A stretch of 64,000 bases of DNA, from assembly GCA_963457665.1 (NCBI GenBank), contig OY735201.1, positions 25,555,387-25,619,386 on the forward strand, written 5' to 3'. The DNA is from Thysanoteuthis rhombus. Taxonomy: Eukaryota > Mollusca > Cephalopoda > Oegopsida > Thysanoteuthidae. Shown here in pieces: positions 1 to 12,690 of the stretch. The notes under the pieces were generated by a model. It did no database searches. It had not been told where the DNA came from and saw nothing but the letters and a program-made list of their open reading frames with translations. The position numbers were made by a program, and so were the translations under genes. How positions within the stretch are numbered: the first letter of the stretch is position 1; the number at the start of each line of letters is the position of its first letter.

Positions 1-182
1 GAATATTGATCTTCGGCTGGTAATGAAAAATAACAATTAATCAGAATTCTGAGTTATTGTTAAATCAAGATATCACTAAAGTTCATTTAGGCAAAAGTCA
101 TTTGAGCTCAGAGATTATTCAAACTTCAGAAATATTGAACAGGAGTGAATTATTTTTTGCTAAAGTGATAATGAAATTCCCC

Positions 183-184
<2 letters not shown>

Positions 185-269
<85 letters not shown>
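185..269. repeat. (TA)n(CA)n microsatellite
   Basis: Uninterrupted TA run ending in CA units. Open frames of Tyr/Ile repeats across it are artefacts. Confidence 0.97.
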
Positions 270-534
270 GAGTATATGTGGTACAAATCGGGCTCGCAGT
301 AGAACATAATATGATAATATATCAATAATATGAAGCCACTTCTGGAATGTAATGGATTTATTTCATCGAGTGCTGGATACATACAACATTTTACTCATGA
401 AGTTAAGTTGTTTTAGAGTAGAGCTGGAAATGAATAGTAAAATGTGGATTAGCTACACAAACTAACTCATGTGTCTGCCTCAAGGCCCAAAGAGGGCAGA
501 AACATGAGCTAGTTCTTGTAGCGAATCTACATTC

Positions 535-536
<2 letters not shown>

Positions 537-591
<55 letters not shown>

Positions 592-644
592 CATATATAT
601 ATACATATATATATATATATAAATATACATATACATATATATAC

Positions 645-715
<71 letters not shown>
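537..715. repeat. (TA)n with interspersed TACA units
   Basis: About 180 bp of TA repeats broken by ATACATAC blocks. Self-complementary, so prone to cruciform formation. Confidence 0.97.
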
Positions 716-716
<1 letters not shown>

Positions 717-943
717 TGACACTTGAAATGATACAAAGAAATAGTACACGAGAATGTACTCTCTCACAGACACACCCACATAACAAAAAAGCTGTGACTA
801 ATCCTCCTACACCCAATGAAGCATTCATATCAACATATATCCTTTCATTTCTTTCATTTTCCTTTAATCATTCCCTGTTTCCTTAACAACCTGCCATTAA
901 TTTTAATTTGTTCTTTCTCCTTCCTTTTTGTTCGTACCGCAAT

Positions 944-946
<3 letters not shown>

Positions 947-1019
<73 letters not shown>
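947..1019. repeat. (TA)n(GT)n microsatellite
   Basis: TA run passing directly into GT run. Confidence 0.97.
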
Positions 1020-1021
<2 letters not shown>

Positions 1022-1089
1022 TCAAACCTCAACAATACAGACAGACATTAACATTTATATGAAATTATTCTGGCAATTAAAGTTATAAA

Positions 1090-1765
1090 GAGAAAACGTT
1101 TCTTTAATTCTAAATTTATTTGATGTACGTCTTAGTTTCCGTCTTTTATTTTTTTCCACTTTACTTTCTGGTCTTTTTTGCTCTCCTTTTTAAGTACAAA
1201 CCATTAGATATTTTTATTTTCTCTTTTTCCAGCCTTGTCTTTCTTTAAAGAAAATCTAAATAGCTGCTGGAATCTGTTCATACATGGTGGTCTCAAAGGA
1301 AGTCAAAGTACATGACCAGCTGTATATTCATTGCTACTTTGCAACGTAAGTGAAGTAGAAATGGGAATACTTACTGAGATCGCTCGTTTTCTTTTGTCAC
1401 AGGGATTTTTTTTTATTATTATTCCAATAACACGTAAAGGATTGTTGCTAAAAGATTCCAGTATTTTAATGGGCATTTGCAGGTCAGATATATAACCGAG
1501 TGGCTGGGTCGGGAAACGCTGGGTGTGCCAAATGGGGCAAAGGGGTTGTCACAGCCCGAATACTCTTTCTGTCGGCAAATTACTTCAAAGGTTGCCAAAT
1601 TAGCCATTTTCGGATAGATCTGACGGATTAGTTTCAAATTTGGCTAATATGAATCCACTAATTAAATCTGGGAACTCTAGCAAAAAAAATATTCAATTGT
1701 TATTATTAATTGGTTTTTGAGTCTTAGTGAATAATTATTCAATTTCATAAATGGGCTTTAAATAA
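1090..1765. other. Unassigned AT-rich sequence
   Basis: No repeat family, domain or RNA recognised; pyrimidine-rich near 1135-1250. Confidence 0.5.
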
Positions 1766-1770
1766 GTACA

Positions 1771-1776
1771 CCCCCC

Positions 1777-1868
<92 letters not shown>
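1771..1868. repeat. C-run, (CA)n(TA)n microsatellite
   Basis: Short C-run and CA units, then about 80 bp of TA. Confidence 0.97.
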
Positions 1869-1869
<1 letters not shown>

Positions 1870-2375
1870 CAAGATTTTAAAGATTTTAAATATATCAAAT
1901 TTAGCCGATTATAGTTATTTACAGAGTGAGGTTTAGCAATAAATAATCTCTAGTTAATCTGTTCCTTTATTGGCCCTTCACGCCAACTTTGTCGGTAGGT
2001 TAAAGACTTGTTATTCAAATGAAAACCATTAGGCACGCCCATAGTGGGAAATTTGCACTATAGAAGACGAACTACACTTTGCTATGAAGCAATGAGTTAA
2101 AAGCTAGTTTTGCAGAATATTATAACTCTTATAAATTCAATTTTCACAGAAAACAGCTCGTCACCTCATCATGATGTATTGATAAATAAGATAGTATCGT
2201 TCACAATTACACACATGGTGACTTCGATCTATCTCAATTCCTCTATGCTTGAGGCCTTGTACCAGACTAAGCTAATCTGATTAAATACCGTGCCTAGAAG
2301 AAAGATTCTAGAGGGATCTTTCCATCGGGTGCTTCTTATAACAACAATTTCAATACCCAACTTATAAACCATCAT

Positions 2376-2600
2376 CGGAAAATGTCAGCCCAGTTTTTTT
2401 TTCAGTTTTTGAGTGAGTTTAGCTGGTTGAATGGTTGGCTATCTACGTCTGTATGTCAGCGACAGGCTACACCAATGGAAGTAGAGGGTTGAAAATTTGA
2501 GTATATCCCCTAGCGTTTTGCACCTTCATTACCAAGCCATATTATTTTTGAAAATGGTTTTAGTATTACTATTTATAAACTATTTGTATGAAAATCTTCT
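2376..2600 (-). repeat. Family A repeat, 3' part
   Basis: Minus-strand copy of the tail half of family A: the line containing CTTCCATTGGTGTAGCCTGT on the minus strand, then the GCCA-rich segment and an AAAAACTGAA motif. It ends in GGCTGACATTTTC near 2377, a variant of the family end TTGACAGTTTC. The 5' half is not recognisable. Confidence 0.68.
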
Positions 2601-3749
2601 GTGTAATCATTATAGATGAATAATTCCCACTGTAGCGAGACGTTGGTGTTCGGACCGAATTGAAAATCCACCGATTATGTATGCTGATTTTCAATGATGA
2701 TCCCTTCCGACCTGTAGGTTTGGTACATAACAATTGTTCATATTCATTCATTTTCCTCTCTTTGTCTTTAGTTGGACCAAGCTGAGTCCACGAAATATCA
2801 GGGATATATTTTCCTATAGACTTGTCACAGAGCTTCCTAAGTACAAAAACGGATCGTCTTATAAATAAAGGTGTTTTTATCATTTTCCGTTCAATACATA
2901 TTCCATAAATGAGAATATCCAGTCCAAGAATGGTGCATATTGCGCCAAGTTATCTACGCGACTGAAGTAGAAGTTTCTTCCGATAATAACCCTAAAGCTA
3001 CGTATTAAGTATAGGTAAGTGTTTGTAACTTACGTGGACAGAATATATTCATTGATTCTGTTTCTAGCATCAAGTGCATGCCACATACAACAAGCAAGTC
3101 GCAGCGGATTTAAATAGGGGCCAGGTTCGAATGAATTGGCAAAGGTATAAAGTAGTGATCACGATAGCTATTGCCCAAAGAAAGGATGAAAGAAAAGTAC
3201 TAGCGTATGAGTGTCATATTCTGAAGAGATATAAAATAAGGAAGAGGTAAATGGTCGTCTTTTGTCCGATCTCTCTGGAAAAAATTGGCCTCGGGTCTAT
3301 ACGCATATAACGCGATGATATGCATTAGAATGAGTATCGGTGTTACCTCTTGTCTTCGTTTTTTATCACTATTACTTATGTTCCTCGGGTTTTGTCCATC
3401 TTACACATCTTTCCCAGGAGAATTGTACAGTGCCTCGTATCAAACGTAAGAATACTTATGAAGAATTGTATTCATTGGTCTATCTATTTATTTACATAGG
3501 TAATCGACCATTAGTTTCCTGTTTCGTGTTGTTTTTTTTTCATCTATTTTGTGTTTTAGCTTTTCTTTGTACTCCCTCTCGGTACATCCCATCCTTCTTT
3601 CCTTTTTTTATTCTTTATTTGGACCTTTCTCGACAGGTTTGCTGTTAAGCTTCTATCTTCTTTTATGTATTCAATACTTAGTAATGAATAGGTTATATGG
3701 TGATTTTACATACTTGTACATGCATTACATTTCGTACATACTATACGTA

Positions 3750-3750
<1 letters not shown>
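2600..3750. other. Unassigned sequence
   Basis: Short frames only, including one at 3340-3648 that opens on GTG; no domain seen. T-rich on the plus strand near 3520-3660. Confidence 0.5.
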
Positions 3751-3751
<1 letters not shown>

Positions 3752-3812
<61 letters not shown>

Positions 3813-3875
3813 TAGATAGATGGATAGATAGATATTATTGAGATAGATAGATGGATAGATAGATAAATAAATAAA
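3752..3875. repeat. (TA)n(GA)n(GATA)n compound microsatellite
   Basis: TA, then GA, then imperfect GATA/GATG units, directly before family B copy 1. Confidence 0.95.
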
Positions 3876-3904
3876 CAGAGAGCAAGTGAGAGAGAGACAA
3901 ACAG

Positions 3905-4255
3905 AGATGAAATTGACTATGGGAAGGTGAAGCAAATAATTTGAGCGATAGGTGTTACATCTCATTTTTTTTCCTCTTTTATTATTGCGTTGGCGTACAT
4001 CGATGCATTTCGATGGGGGCTAGCCATCTTTTCCCGGGGAAAATGTTTGCGGCGAATCACTGAGAAAACTATGCTGTTTACATTTCGATGCTGGAGAGGA
4101 GAATGTGAATATTCTGTGTAATTGAGGATGACATTTGGTTTGAAATGAGTTGTGTCTGTTGGAAGCGAGATCTGGAGTTGTATGTCTCCTATCTCTGCGG
4201 GTGTTTGGCTTGTACTAGATAAGGAAGGCACTGATTGGCTAGAATGATGATTTCT
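3905..4255 (+). repeat. Family B repeat, copy 1
   Basis: Shares long blocks with 7727-8135: GATAGGTGTTACATCTC, GCTAGCCATCTTTTCCCGGG, AAAATGTTTGCGG, TTTACATTTCGATGCTG, TAATTGAGGATGACATTTGG and GGGTGTTTGGCTTGTACTAG. Preceded by a (TA)n(GA)n(GATA)n array. No coding potential recognised. It faces copy 2. Confidence 0.78.
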
Positions 4256-4321
4256 CAGGGGATTCCACTGATACAAACTACTCCCTTCCAGCTCCTTCTA
4301 AACAACCGAACACAAAACATT

Positions 4322-4518
4322 CTCGAAACGCAATCGGCATTTTTCTCTGTAAATCACTGCAAATATTTTCTCTTGAAAAGATGGCTAGCCCCTACCGAAA
4401 TGCATCAAAAATAACCTCCTAAATAACAATAATGATATAAAAAAATAGATAAATCTACATGTAACACCTATAGTTCGAGTTTCCCTCTTCACCTTCCTAT
4501 TGACATTTTCATCTACAT
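4322..4518 (-). repeat. Family B repeat, copy 2 (inverted, truncated)
   Basis: On the minus strand it reads AATAGGAAGGTGAAGAGGG, TATAGGTGTTACATGTAG, GATGCATTTCGGTAGGGGCT, AGCCATCTTTTCAAGAGAAA and TTACAGAGAAAAATGCCGAT. These align to the first half of copy 1 only. With copy 1 it makes an imperfect inverted repeat around a spacer near 4256-4321. Confidence 0.75.
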
Positions 4519-4920
4519 TTTGTTGGATCATTTCACATCCACAATACAAACATACATATAATGTATGTGCCAGCATGTCTGTAGCCAAGACTATATAGCT
4601 GAAGAAATTATAATGTTTTCCGTCTCCTATCTCACTTTTCTAATGTCATATGTATGGATGTGAATATGCCGGGACAGCATAGATGAAATAGACGATTGAA
4701 TATATTTTTTTCAAGTATAAAAAGAAGATATACACTGTGAATGAACGAGACGAACTTTGAGTATGGTGAAGCTATTGGAATCTCCGACTTAACAACTGCC
4801 TAACTAAGTCAGATGAGAGCAGTGTTGCGTTTAGACGGTCTCCTGTTTGACACAGGTCTGATTTATGTAGCAGCCCATTTCTTTAATTGTTTATTCTATT
4901 TACACTCCGGCTCGATTAAT

Positions 4921-4937
4921 ACACACACACACACGCT

Positions 4938-4979
<42 letters not shown>
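4921..4979. repeat. (CA)n(TA)n microsatellite
   Basis: CA run with one GCTC interruption, then TA. Confidence 0.96.
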
Positions 4980-6337
4980 ATGATAATGGCAAAGACGCTG
5001 TTGATATTGTATTTTTTCTTTGTCAATTCGGTAGTCATTAAACTTTCAATGTTGGTCTTCCTCCATGATAGCCGTTCGGAACGCATTTCCCTCAAGCATT
5101 GACTCTTAGTATAACCCATAGATAGGCTGCCCCTGTGTCCATTGAACAATAAATGGTAAGCACGTGTACGTAGTATGCAGAATGCAGTGAACGCTTGCAC
5201 GATTGCAATGAAGCTTGGACGCCATAACTCTGTGCACCCCAAACAAGTAAAATTAAGAGATACGTACATAATTCAATGTAACATAATTCATGAACGTAAT
5301 TCAATGCAACGGGACATTGCAGCCATGTTCTCACTTCACTAGAGCTCCTAATGTTCAATCCTTTGAAATGTTGGGGAATTAGCTTGTCTGAATGTGACGT
5401 CGTACGTTGAATCTGCAAAGCTGTTCAGGCAATAAGAATCGTCCAGGTGGCCATAATGCGTACTTAATCGGATTTTAGGGTCTTGTATGCTTTCTTTTAT
5501 AATTTATATCTAATGTATTTACTCAAATCTAATGTATTAAAAAATATACTGTACTGTAAATGTAATAACATAACCTCTTATAAACTTTGTAATGCATTGA
5601 AAAAGTTAAAAAATTATCAAGATAGTTATCGATTGACATAATATATTTTCATTTTTATTCAGCTTTGGATCCAGAAAAAATGGGAAATAAATCGTATCTT
5701 TGATCGGGAAATATCAAAACTAGAATAACTTCTCTTTATAAATAGAGGGTGTGAAGTGATGCAAAACCACAATTGCTGTTCTCCCTACGAAAACTGATTC
5801 CATGGCCCTGGTTTAATTAGGTATAAGAATAGACTGGTTTTAAGATTTCTTGCAACAATCATCCCCGACGGGAGAGCCTACTGACTTATCATTTGCTCTA
5901 AATCTTTTGGAAATATTGATGTAATTCTTGTCAAAATATCCATATAGAATTTCAGCAACTACACAAACTAAAAAGCACTGATTTACATCTGCAAAAAATG
6001 AATTCAGGGTAAGTGCACAGCTCCCACCCAAAATATACTCACTTACTTCAGGGGAAATAACCCCTTTTTCCACGATATATATTCAGCCAAAACAAGTGAG
6101 CAGTTTGAAAAATCAAGGATGCCAGTTGATTCAGATTTGATGATAAAAAACATTGTCTGAATTTTTCAAAGAGGTTTAGGGGCCAGATCATACTGCATTT
6201 CTGCTCTTATTATACAAACAGTGCTAAAGTTTAGCACTTAATACTTCAGAATAGGGTTGGATCTCTGCAACTCGATGGTTTTCTATCCTGGGTTTCTCTG
6301 CTTCCAATCACCATTGATTTATATTTACTGATACAAG
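4980..6337. other. Unassigned AT-rich sequence
   Basis: Short frames at 4937-5418 and 5840-6073 on the minus strand have no recognised family. Nothing else seen. Confidence 0.5.
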
Positions 6338-6355
6338 CACACACACACACACACT

Positions 6356-6420
<65 letters not shown>
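6338..6420. repeat. (CA)n(TA)n microsatellite
   Basis: CA units, a CTTA break, then about 60 bp of TA. Confidence 0.97.
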
Positions 6421-6423
<3 letters not shown>

Positions 6424-7599
6424 TTTGTATATGATGTCACAAGGTGATAGTTCAGATCCGATAGAGTAAACAAGAAAGTATGTGAGTGATTGGTGATTTC
6501 CTTTGGTGTTTGGAATCATTAATGTCTGTTTCGTGAATTGATTTAACTTAGAATAAAATAGTAAACATGAGACCAGTGTCTTCCCAAACCGCACATTGGC
6601 CATTTTGTCACATCATGTAGATTATTCACGACGTAGTATAAATGTTTTTCCAAAACTTGTATCATTGAATTTGTGTTCTATCTATGAGCATATGAATTAT
6701 ATAATTCAATAATTATAATGAGGTAGCAGTTTTGTCTGCCAATATTTCTAAGGAAAACCATCAAGTATGGTAGAATGGTTACGAACTGCTGGTTAATGGT
6801 AGTGATGTGTCAGTTCCGAAATTATACCTGACTCCAGAGTCATGATTTGGTGCAGGCTTTATTAGTTTTTTTCATCAGTGTTTGAGAATTTATTTTCAAA
6901 CAGCCATGAACCGAAAAAAGATTATTTCTTAATCATTGTATAACTGTAATACGTACTATCCGTAGGTAACTGACTTTATAAGTTACCCTCTCATCATCAA
7001 AATTATTCCCAGATCGGATTCATACTTCCAAGGTACCTTGTAACTTAAGCTATGTGCTAGATGGCGATACTCACTAAATACATGTTCTGAAATGACTTTC
7101 AAGTTTCAGACGTGTTTATGTCTTTATAAAGAATCGACTGGTTTATATATATGTATTGTTTTTAAACGAATATAGTTGACGGAGCTATTGTGAGCGTTGA
7201 TAATTAACATCTCACGAAAGCGTGGCAATCTTATACGGCAAACAAGAGAATACTTAGATGTTGCATATAAAGGAATGTTATTTTGTACATTAGCTTCACG
7301 TTTATGATAGAAAAAAGTTTGTTTTTATGAAAAAATCAAGAAGATGCGCTTGCAAATACTAGTCTACAGTAGAATAAAAGAGTAAGTACTAAATCGATAC
7401 GATGATATCAAAAATAATACTCACATCGACCGTATCCCTTCAATGTATTATCTGGATTTGAAGTGTTCAGATTTCATGATAGCATACACAGTTTGAGTAG
7501 AAATCTGCGCACGGTCAGGGAAGGGAAGACAAATTAACTTCGATAACTGAATGTTTGTGTAATGAATCTATGTAAAAAAAATGTACTAGACTAAAGACA
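6421..7599. other. Unassigned AT-rich sequence
   Basis: No feature recognised on either strand. Confidence 0.5.
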
Positions 7600-7645
7600 C
7601 TCTCTCTTTCTATCTATCAAACTATCTATCTATCTATCTATCTAT

Positions 7646-7725
<80 letters not shown>
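7600..7725. repeat. (TATC)n(CT)n(TA)n compound microsatellite
   Basis: Three blocks in series, directly before family B copy 3. Confidence 0.96.
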
Positions 7726-7726
<1 letters not shown>

Positions 7727-7729
<3 letters not shown>

Positions 7730-8135
7730 ATGAGAATTGGAAAGTGAAAAGGAAAACAATTGGAAGGTAAAGTAAAAAAACTAAGGAGATATGTGTTACA
7801 TCTCTGAAAAAATATTATTTATATTCTGTGGGTGTAGTTCGATGAATTTCGACGGGGACCAGCCATCTTTTCCAGAAAAAATGTTTCCAGCACTTATACA
7901 GAGAAAACAATGCGGTTTACATCTCGATGCTGAAGAAGAGAATGAGAAAAGTTTTTTTCTGTTTTAGGGTTTTTTTTCTAGGAGTAGGAGGGCAGGTATT
8001 TGTATCAGTGTAATTGAGGGTGACATTTGATTTTAAATAAGATGGGTCAAATTGAAGCAAGGCCAGGGGAAGTATGTATCTTATCACTGTGGGTGTTTTG
8101 CTTGTCTTAGATGAGAGAGGCAGTGAGAATGGTCA
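7727..8135 (+). repeat. Family B repeat, copy 3
   Basis: Same order of blocks as copy 1: GGAGATATGTGTTACATCTC, GACCAGCCATCTTTTCC, AAAATGTTTCCAGC, GGTTTACATCTCGATGCTGA, TAATTGAGGGTGACATTTGA and GGTGTTTTGCTTGTCTTAGA. It has a T-rich insertion near 7950-7980. Preceded by (TATC)n(CT)n(TA)n, as copy 1 is preceded by a compound microsatellite. Confidence 0.78.
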
Positions 8136-8628
8136 ATTCTAGGGAAAAGAAGATTTATTCTTTCTATTTCAAGATGGAAGTAGGCAATCAGTTGAGAGGT
8201 GTTAGTGTATATAGGGTAGGGTAGAAGTAGGTGTATTGTTTTCATTCACTCTTCGTGGTTGATGGAGGGTAAGACTCCTTCATCTTTCTTTGAAGAGGTG
8301 GCATATGTGCACTTGTATCATTTCTCGGAATGACTGTCCATTGTTTGCCAATTTCTAGTATATTGATGTTGGTGATGCTGGAGTGCATCGTGCCTACTTG
8401 TTTTGTTTTAAAATCAGGGTATTCAGAGGATCTGCAATCTCAAAGTTCCCATATATACATTTATAATTTCATATCCATGGAAAATTTCAAACTTCCATTT
8501 GATGATGTCTTTAAAGAAGATTTGTAAGAGATGTCTTCATCAACAATATTCTTACCTTTGAAGGGAAGACTCCGTATTAACAAACGCAGTAACAGAAAAG
8601 AAACTCACGCTGTTCGTTATACAAAGTC
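8136..8628. other. Unassigned sequence after family B copy 3
   Basis: May include a further extension of the family B element; nothing else seen. Confidence 0.4.
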
Positions 8629-8714
8629 ACACACACACACCCGTACACACATATGTGTGCGTGCGTGTTGTGCAAGTATGATTGTGTATAACGAACACAC
8701 ACACGCACACGTAC

Positions 8715-8766
<52 letters not shown>

Positions 8767-8790
8767 TTGTGTGTGTGCCTGGGAGTATTA
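8629..8790. repeat. CA/GT-rich microsatellite cluster
   Basis: CA units, then TATA and a long GT run near 8725-8762. Two imperfect copies of a TTCGTTATACAAAG or TATAACGAACAC segment flank it in opposite orientation. Confidence 0.9.
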
Positions 8791-9084
8791 AAATCCATAG
8801 ACAAGGATTGTTTCCTCTTTTGAATTTTTAGTTAATTTCCCTTGTTTCTGAACAAGAAAATGCATGTCTGAATCCAATGAATGTGGATACTGTCCAAGCG
8901 TACGTGATCGATTCTTCTGCTTGTTTGATTTATCTTTCGATAAAAAGTACAAAACAAAAGTTTCCACGAATAAAAAGACAATATAGAATAAAAAAATTGC
9001 GCAGAGTAACAGCAAGGAAAATGAAATGATATTCTTGATTGAAAACGAGGAAAAGGGTTGAATAATGCAAGGTGAGAGAAAGAG

Positions 9085-9215
9085 TTATAGGTCTGGAGAG
9101 TCACTCAATAGACACCATCACGTGACCAACGTCACTTGGATGCACGCTGTGTTAGGGGTGATCAATTTATAAATTCGAGAAATGAGTGATAAATGAATGA
9201 ATTACTTACCCTGTA
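9085..9215 (+). repeat. Family A repeat, 5' part
   Basis: Plus-strand head of family A: GGTCTGGAGAGTCACTCAAT, then AGACACCATCACGTGACCAACGT, a GCTGTGTTAGGGGTGATCAA block and GATAAATGAATGAATTACTT. The tail half is not clear. Confidence 0.7.
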
Positions 9216-10063
9216 TTTTGCTGGACGGTGATTATTAAAAAAAACAGAAAAATTAAGAAAACAAGAAGAAAACAAATAAGATGGGGAAACAAGGGGGGAA
9301 AATCTTGAAAGTGGAATAAAGAAGCAAAAACTCCGGGAAATAAGCCCCTCTTGCTGCAGTATCAATGACCCCTTGTACTTTTACTCTGATTGAAGTTGTT
9401 TAAAAAAAACTTCTGTATCACAGATAAAATGACAAAAATCGTCGATACGGTGAACTGTCCGTTTGGTACTCAGCCGGTGGAGGATTTTTCCTATTGATTG
9501 CTTGGTTGAGATTTCAAATCACAAAGTGATACATAGATACGGAGAAAAAGTAAGAGTGATACAAGGATAAAACAAAAAGTTGTACTGTGGAAAAATAAGA
9601 TAATGCTGGAGTGTGTTTTTTATATGAAGTATTTCTTTTCTTTTTTTTATATAGAGTTATTCCAAACATGTTAAGCAGAAAAGATTCATCTTCAGTAGGG
9701 AGATATAACCCCTCCAACGTTGGAAGAGTAGTACAGGGTTATATAAAATCGGGTAAAATGAGGCATTTCATTTAAAGTCCCCTCCCCCAGCTTCAGTGTG
9801 TCAGCAAATTGGATTGGTGATATTGATGGCTGTCTTGAGAATCAGTTACTGGGCTCATATCTCTCAGAGTCAGGTTGCTATGGGAACATTCCAGGAGAGG
9901 AGAGGGAAAGTATAATAGAATTAGGGAATTAAAACTAGAAAGGATTGATGAATAGTGGTGTGAAGAACCGTTTGAGATAAAATCGCAAATGGTTTAATTA
10001 TTAAGAAATGCACCAGTGATTAAAGGCCCTTACATTGTTATAGAAACAGTCAGCTTCATTTAA

Positions 10064-10068
<5 letters not shown>
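9216..10068. other. Unassigned sequence
   Basis: A-rich near 9230-9310; no feature recognised. Confidence 0.5.

Positions 10069-10138
<70 letters not shown>
10069..10138. repeat. (TA)n microsatellite
   Basis: About 70 bp of pure TA. Confidence 0.97.
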
Positions 10139-10140
<2 letters not shown>

Positions 10141-10270
10141 TGTCAAGTCTTTTATTTCTACTGGAGTTTGACAAAATCGTTATGAAAACAAGTCAGACAG
10201 AATGGAAAGAACAATTGATCGAATGAAACAAGCTGAACAAAAGGAAACACAAAGAATACAAGAAAAAAAA

Positions 10271-10307
10271 ATATCTATATCTATCTATATATCTATCTAT
10301 CTATCTA

Positions 10308-10357
<50 letters not shown>

Positions 10358-10440
10358 TTAAAATGTAAGAGAGAGAGAGAGATTACATGAATATAAAAAT
10401 CAATTCAGAGAGAGAAAGGGAGGGAGAGAGGGAGAGAGAG
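10271..10440. repeat. (TATC)n(TA)n then GA-rich stretch
   Basis: TATC units and TA to 10353, a short gap, GA units at 10369-10381 and AGGG/AGAG-rich sequence to about 10440. Confidence 0.9.
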
Positions 10441-10917
10441 ATGGGATAGAGGAAATGATGATTAAAAAGAGAGGGAGAAAGAAAACAGCGCGGAAACCTT
10501 TTAAAACGACGATAGAAAAGCACCAAAGACGCTACAAAGATTTTAGCACATTAGTCTTCTCCCGACGGTTTTAAAACGCGTTCCGTTCATTTCGTTTGGC
10601 TTCGGTTTTTTTAAAAACACGTTTATTTTTGAAAAATTCATTTTTTTTCTCTTTTTTGGTTGCTTCTTTTTTCCCCCTCTCTACATGTGCATCCATTTTT
10701 TCCCGGTAGACGCTCATTTCTCTAGTCATCTTGTAATGTTGCACACGTCGAGCCGGCCTCCACTGATTGATCTGGTCTAATCTGCTAAACATTAGGTTAA
10801 CAGCAGAGCAAAGCGCTTTTCTTACACGTGATTTTGTTGTTGGTATTGTGTACTTTCACTTTCACTTTTGGTTGATTTCGATGGCGATTTTGTTTTTCAA
10901 TTCTGTTAAAGCAAATT

Positions 10918-11500
10918 TGAAATAATGGAAAAGACAAGAAAGTAAAAGAAGAAACAGAAGGAAAGCGTGAACGAAATAAATAAAAAGGAACAAAGAAAGA
11001 AAGAAAGGCAGAATGAGGCGAGAAAGAGAGATAGATAAACGAGAAAGAGAAACATGGAAAAAGACAACAGAAAAAAGTTATAAGAAAGATTGAAGGAAGA
11101 CGGTTAAAAGAGAACGAAAAAGAACGGTAAATAGAAAAAAGTAGAGAGGAAAAGAGGAAGACAGAAAGAAGAGAACAGAAGAAAGAAATGGAATAAGAAA
11201 GAAAAGAAATAAGAAAAGAGAGAGAATTAATAAATGAAAAAGCACTGGAAAGTGGAAAACAGAAAAAATAACGGGAAGGTCTACGAAAAGACAATCAAAA
11301 GAAAGGAAGAAATCCAAAAGAGAAAAAAATAGCACAAATAGAAAAAAAAAAAGAAGGAAATTACTGGAAGGTGTGAGGAAGAAAAACGAAGTAGAAAAGA
11401 AGCACATAAGAAATAAAAAAAAATCGAGAAGAAGAAAAAATAGAAAAAAAACTATGGAAAATCGATAAAAGAAAGATTTAAGAAAAATGATTTCGTTGAT
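10918..11500 (+). repeat. Polypurine tract, about 0.58 kb
   Basis: The plus strand is almost only A and G, with scattered C and T, as GAAAGAAAG, AAGAGAAAAAG and similar motifs. Long Leu/Phe/Ser reading frames on the minus strand here (10797-11611) are products of the composition and are not genes. Confidence 0.85.
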
Positions 11501-11908
11501 GTTCATCTTCACTCTCACTTTTGGTTGGCTTCGCTCGAGATTTTTTTCAGACACTTTTATTCTAGTTGCTTGTTCAGTTTTTGATTTTGTGCTTCCTCGA
11601 CCCGACAGCACTGAGCACGCCTACTTTCACCCCTTCACCACTGCTCATCCCCCATCTCTAATCCAGTCAGTTCAACTCAGAACACATTTCCTCATCAACA
11701 ATTCACTTCCGTACGACTGTAATATTTTTCTTGCTTTTTATACAATACTTAAATTTTATACATATAAAAATCCATCCATCAACACGTATAGCTACATATG
11801 TGTGTGTCTCCATGCATGGATGTTACGATTTGTTATGTGTGTGAACGATTGATGTGTACTATGTGTGTAGCTTATGATACATATTGTTACTCATTCCAGC
11901 TCTAATAT

Positions 11909-12330
11909 TGCAAAGCGTCAACCCAAACTGTAAATATAGGTTTTTCTCCGTTTTTGAACTGGTCTGACTAGCTGACTCTGTATGTATCATTGCACAGGAT
12001 GCACTAACGAAACTATAAGATTGAAAATTAAAGCATTCACTGTTTATTATGTGTAGAAAAAAACCTTTTTGTTTTAAATCCCTCGAATAGGTTATACGTG
12101 AGATGGGACATTTTGCCATTTACGTTCATGCTAAATTGATCCCTTGGTTTGTGCCCACTTGTCTTTTGGGAATTAAGACATTTTTTTAATGATTACTTCC
12201 CCAAATAGATGAGAAAAGTAACTTTTTAACTGATCACCTCATTCTGTAATTGATCAACCCCAACAAGGCAACTTGCTAGAAAACATTGGTCAAATGACGG
12301 TTTTTTATTGTGTGACTGACAAAACTTGTT
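11909..12330 (-). repeat. Family A repeat, near complete
   Basis: Minus-strand copy. The tail end AAAGCGTCAACCC (near 11912) matches the GGTTGACGCTTT variant of another copy. The head shows GATCAACCCCAACAAGGC and TGGTCAAATGACGG on the plus strand. It faces the next copy head to head. Confidence 0.72.
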
Positions 12331-12399
12331 TTATGTTTAATAACCAAACGTGCAACTATAAGATCGGAAAAATAGAGAGGAAAGAATGGAAAAAAAGAG

Positions 12400-12690
12400 G
12401 AAAGTCTGGTTAGTCGTGCAATACAAAACTTAATATTACTTACATATTTTGGAAGTATGTTGTGTTGCAGGTCATCAATGAAAAAAATTGAGAAAAGAGG
12501 TGATCAATGAATAAATTACTTCTGTCACTTTTTGTTGAGGGATATAAAGAAAATATTCTTTTTTAGACATATTAAGGAGTATACGATTAAATTTTAAGCT
12601 GTTTTGCTCCGTTGGAATGGCCTATATGCACAACATGTGCATCTATAGCCAGGCGACCAGCAAGCCTTAGAATCAAAAGAAACTAATATT
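12400..12690 (+). repeat. Family A repeat
   Basis: Plus-strand copy starting TCTGGTTAGTCGTGCAATAC, with GTTGTGTTGCAGG, then AGGTGATCAATGAATAAATT and ACTTCTGTCACTTTTTGTTG, and the tail block TTTGCTCCGTTGGAATGGCC and GCCAGGCGACCAGCAAGCC. The terminal TGACAGTTTC is not seen. Confidence 0.72.

Noticed and set aside
403..828. Long Tyr/Ile-repeat frames in the TA arrays here and elsewhere
   Set aside because: Pure dinucleotide repeats have no stop in these frames; not genes.
3340..3648. A 102-codon frame with a hydrophobic start
   Set aside because: It opens on GTG, lies in T-rich sequence and has no recognised domain.
10797..11611. Two overlapping minus-strand frames of 165 and 177 codons
   Set aside because: Same cause: a purine-rich plus strand gives Phe/Ser/Leu-rich frames without stops.
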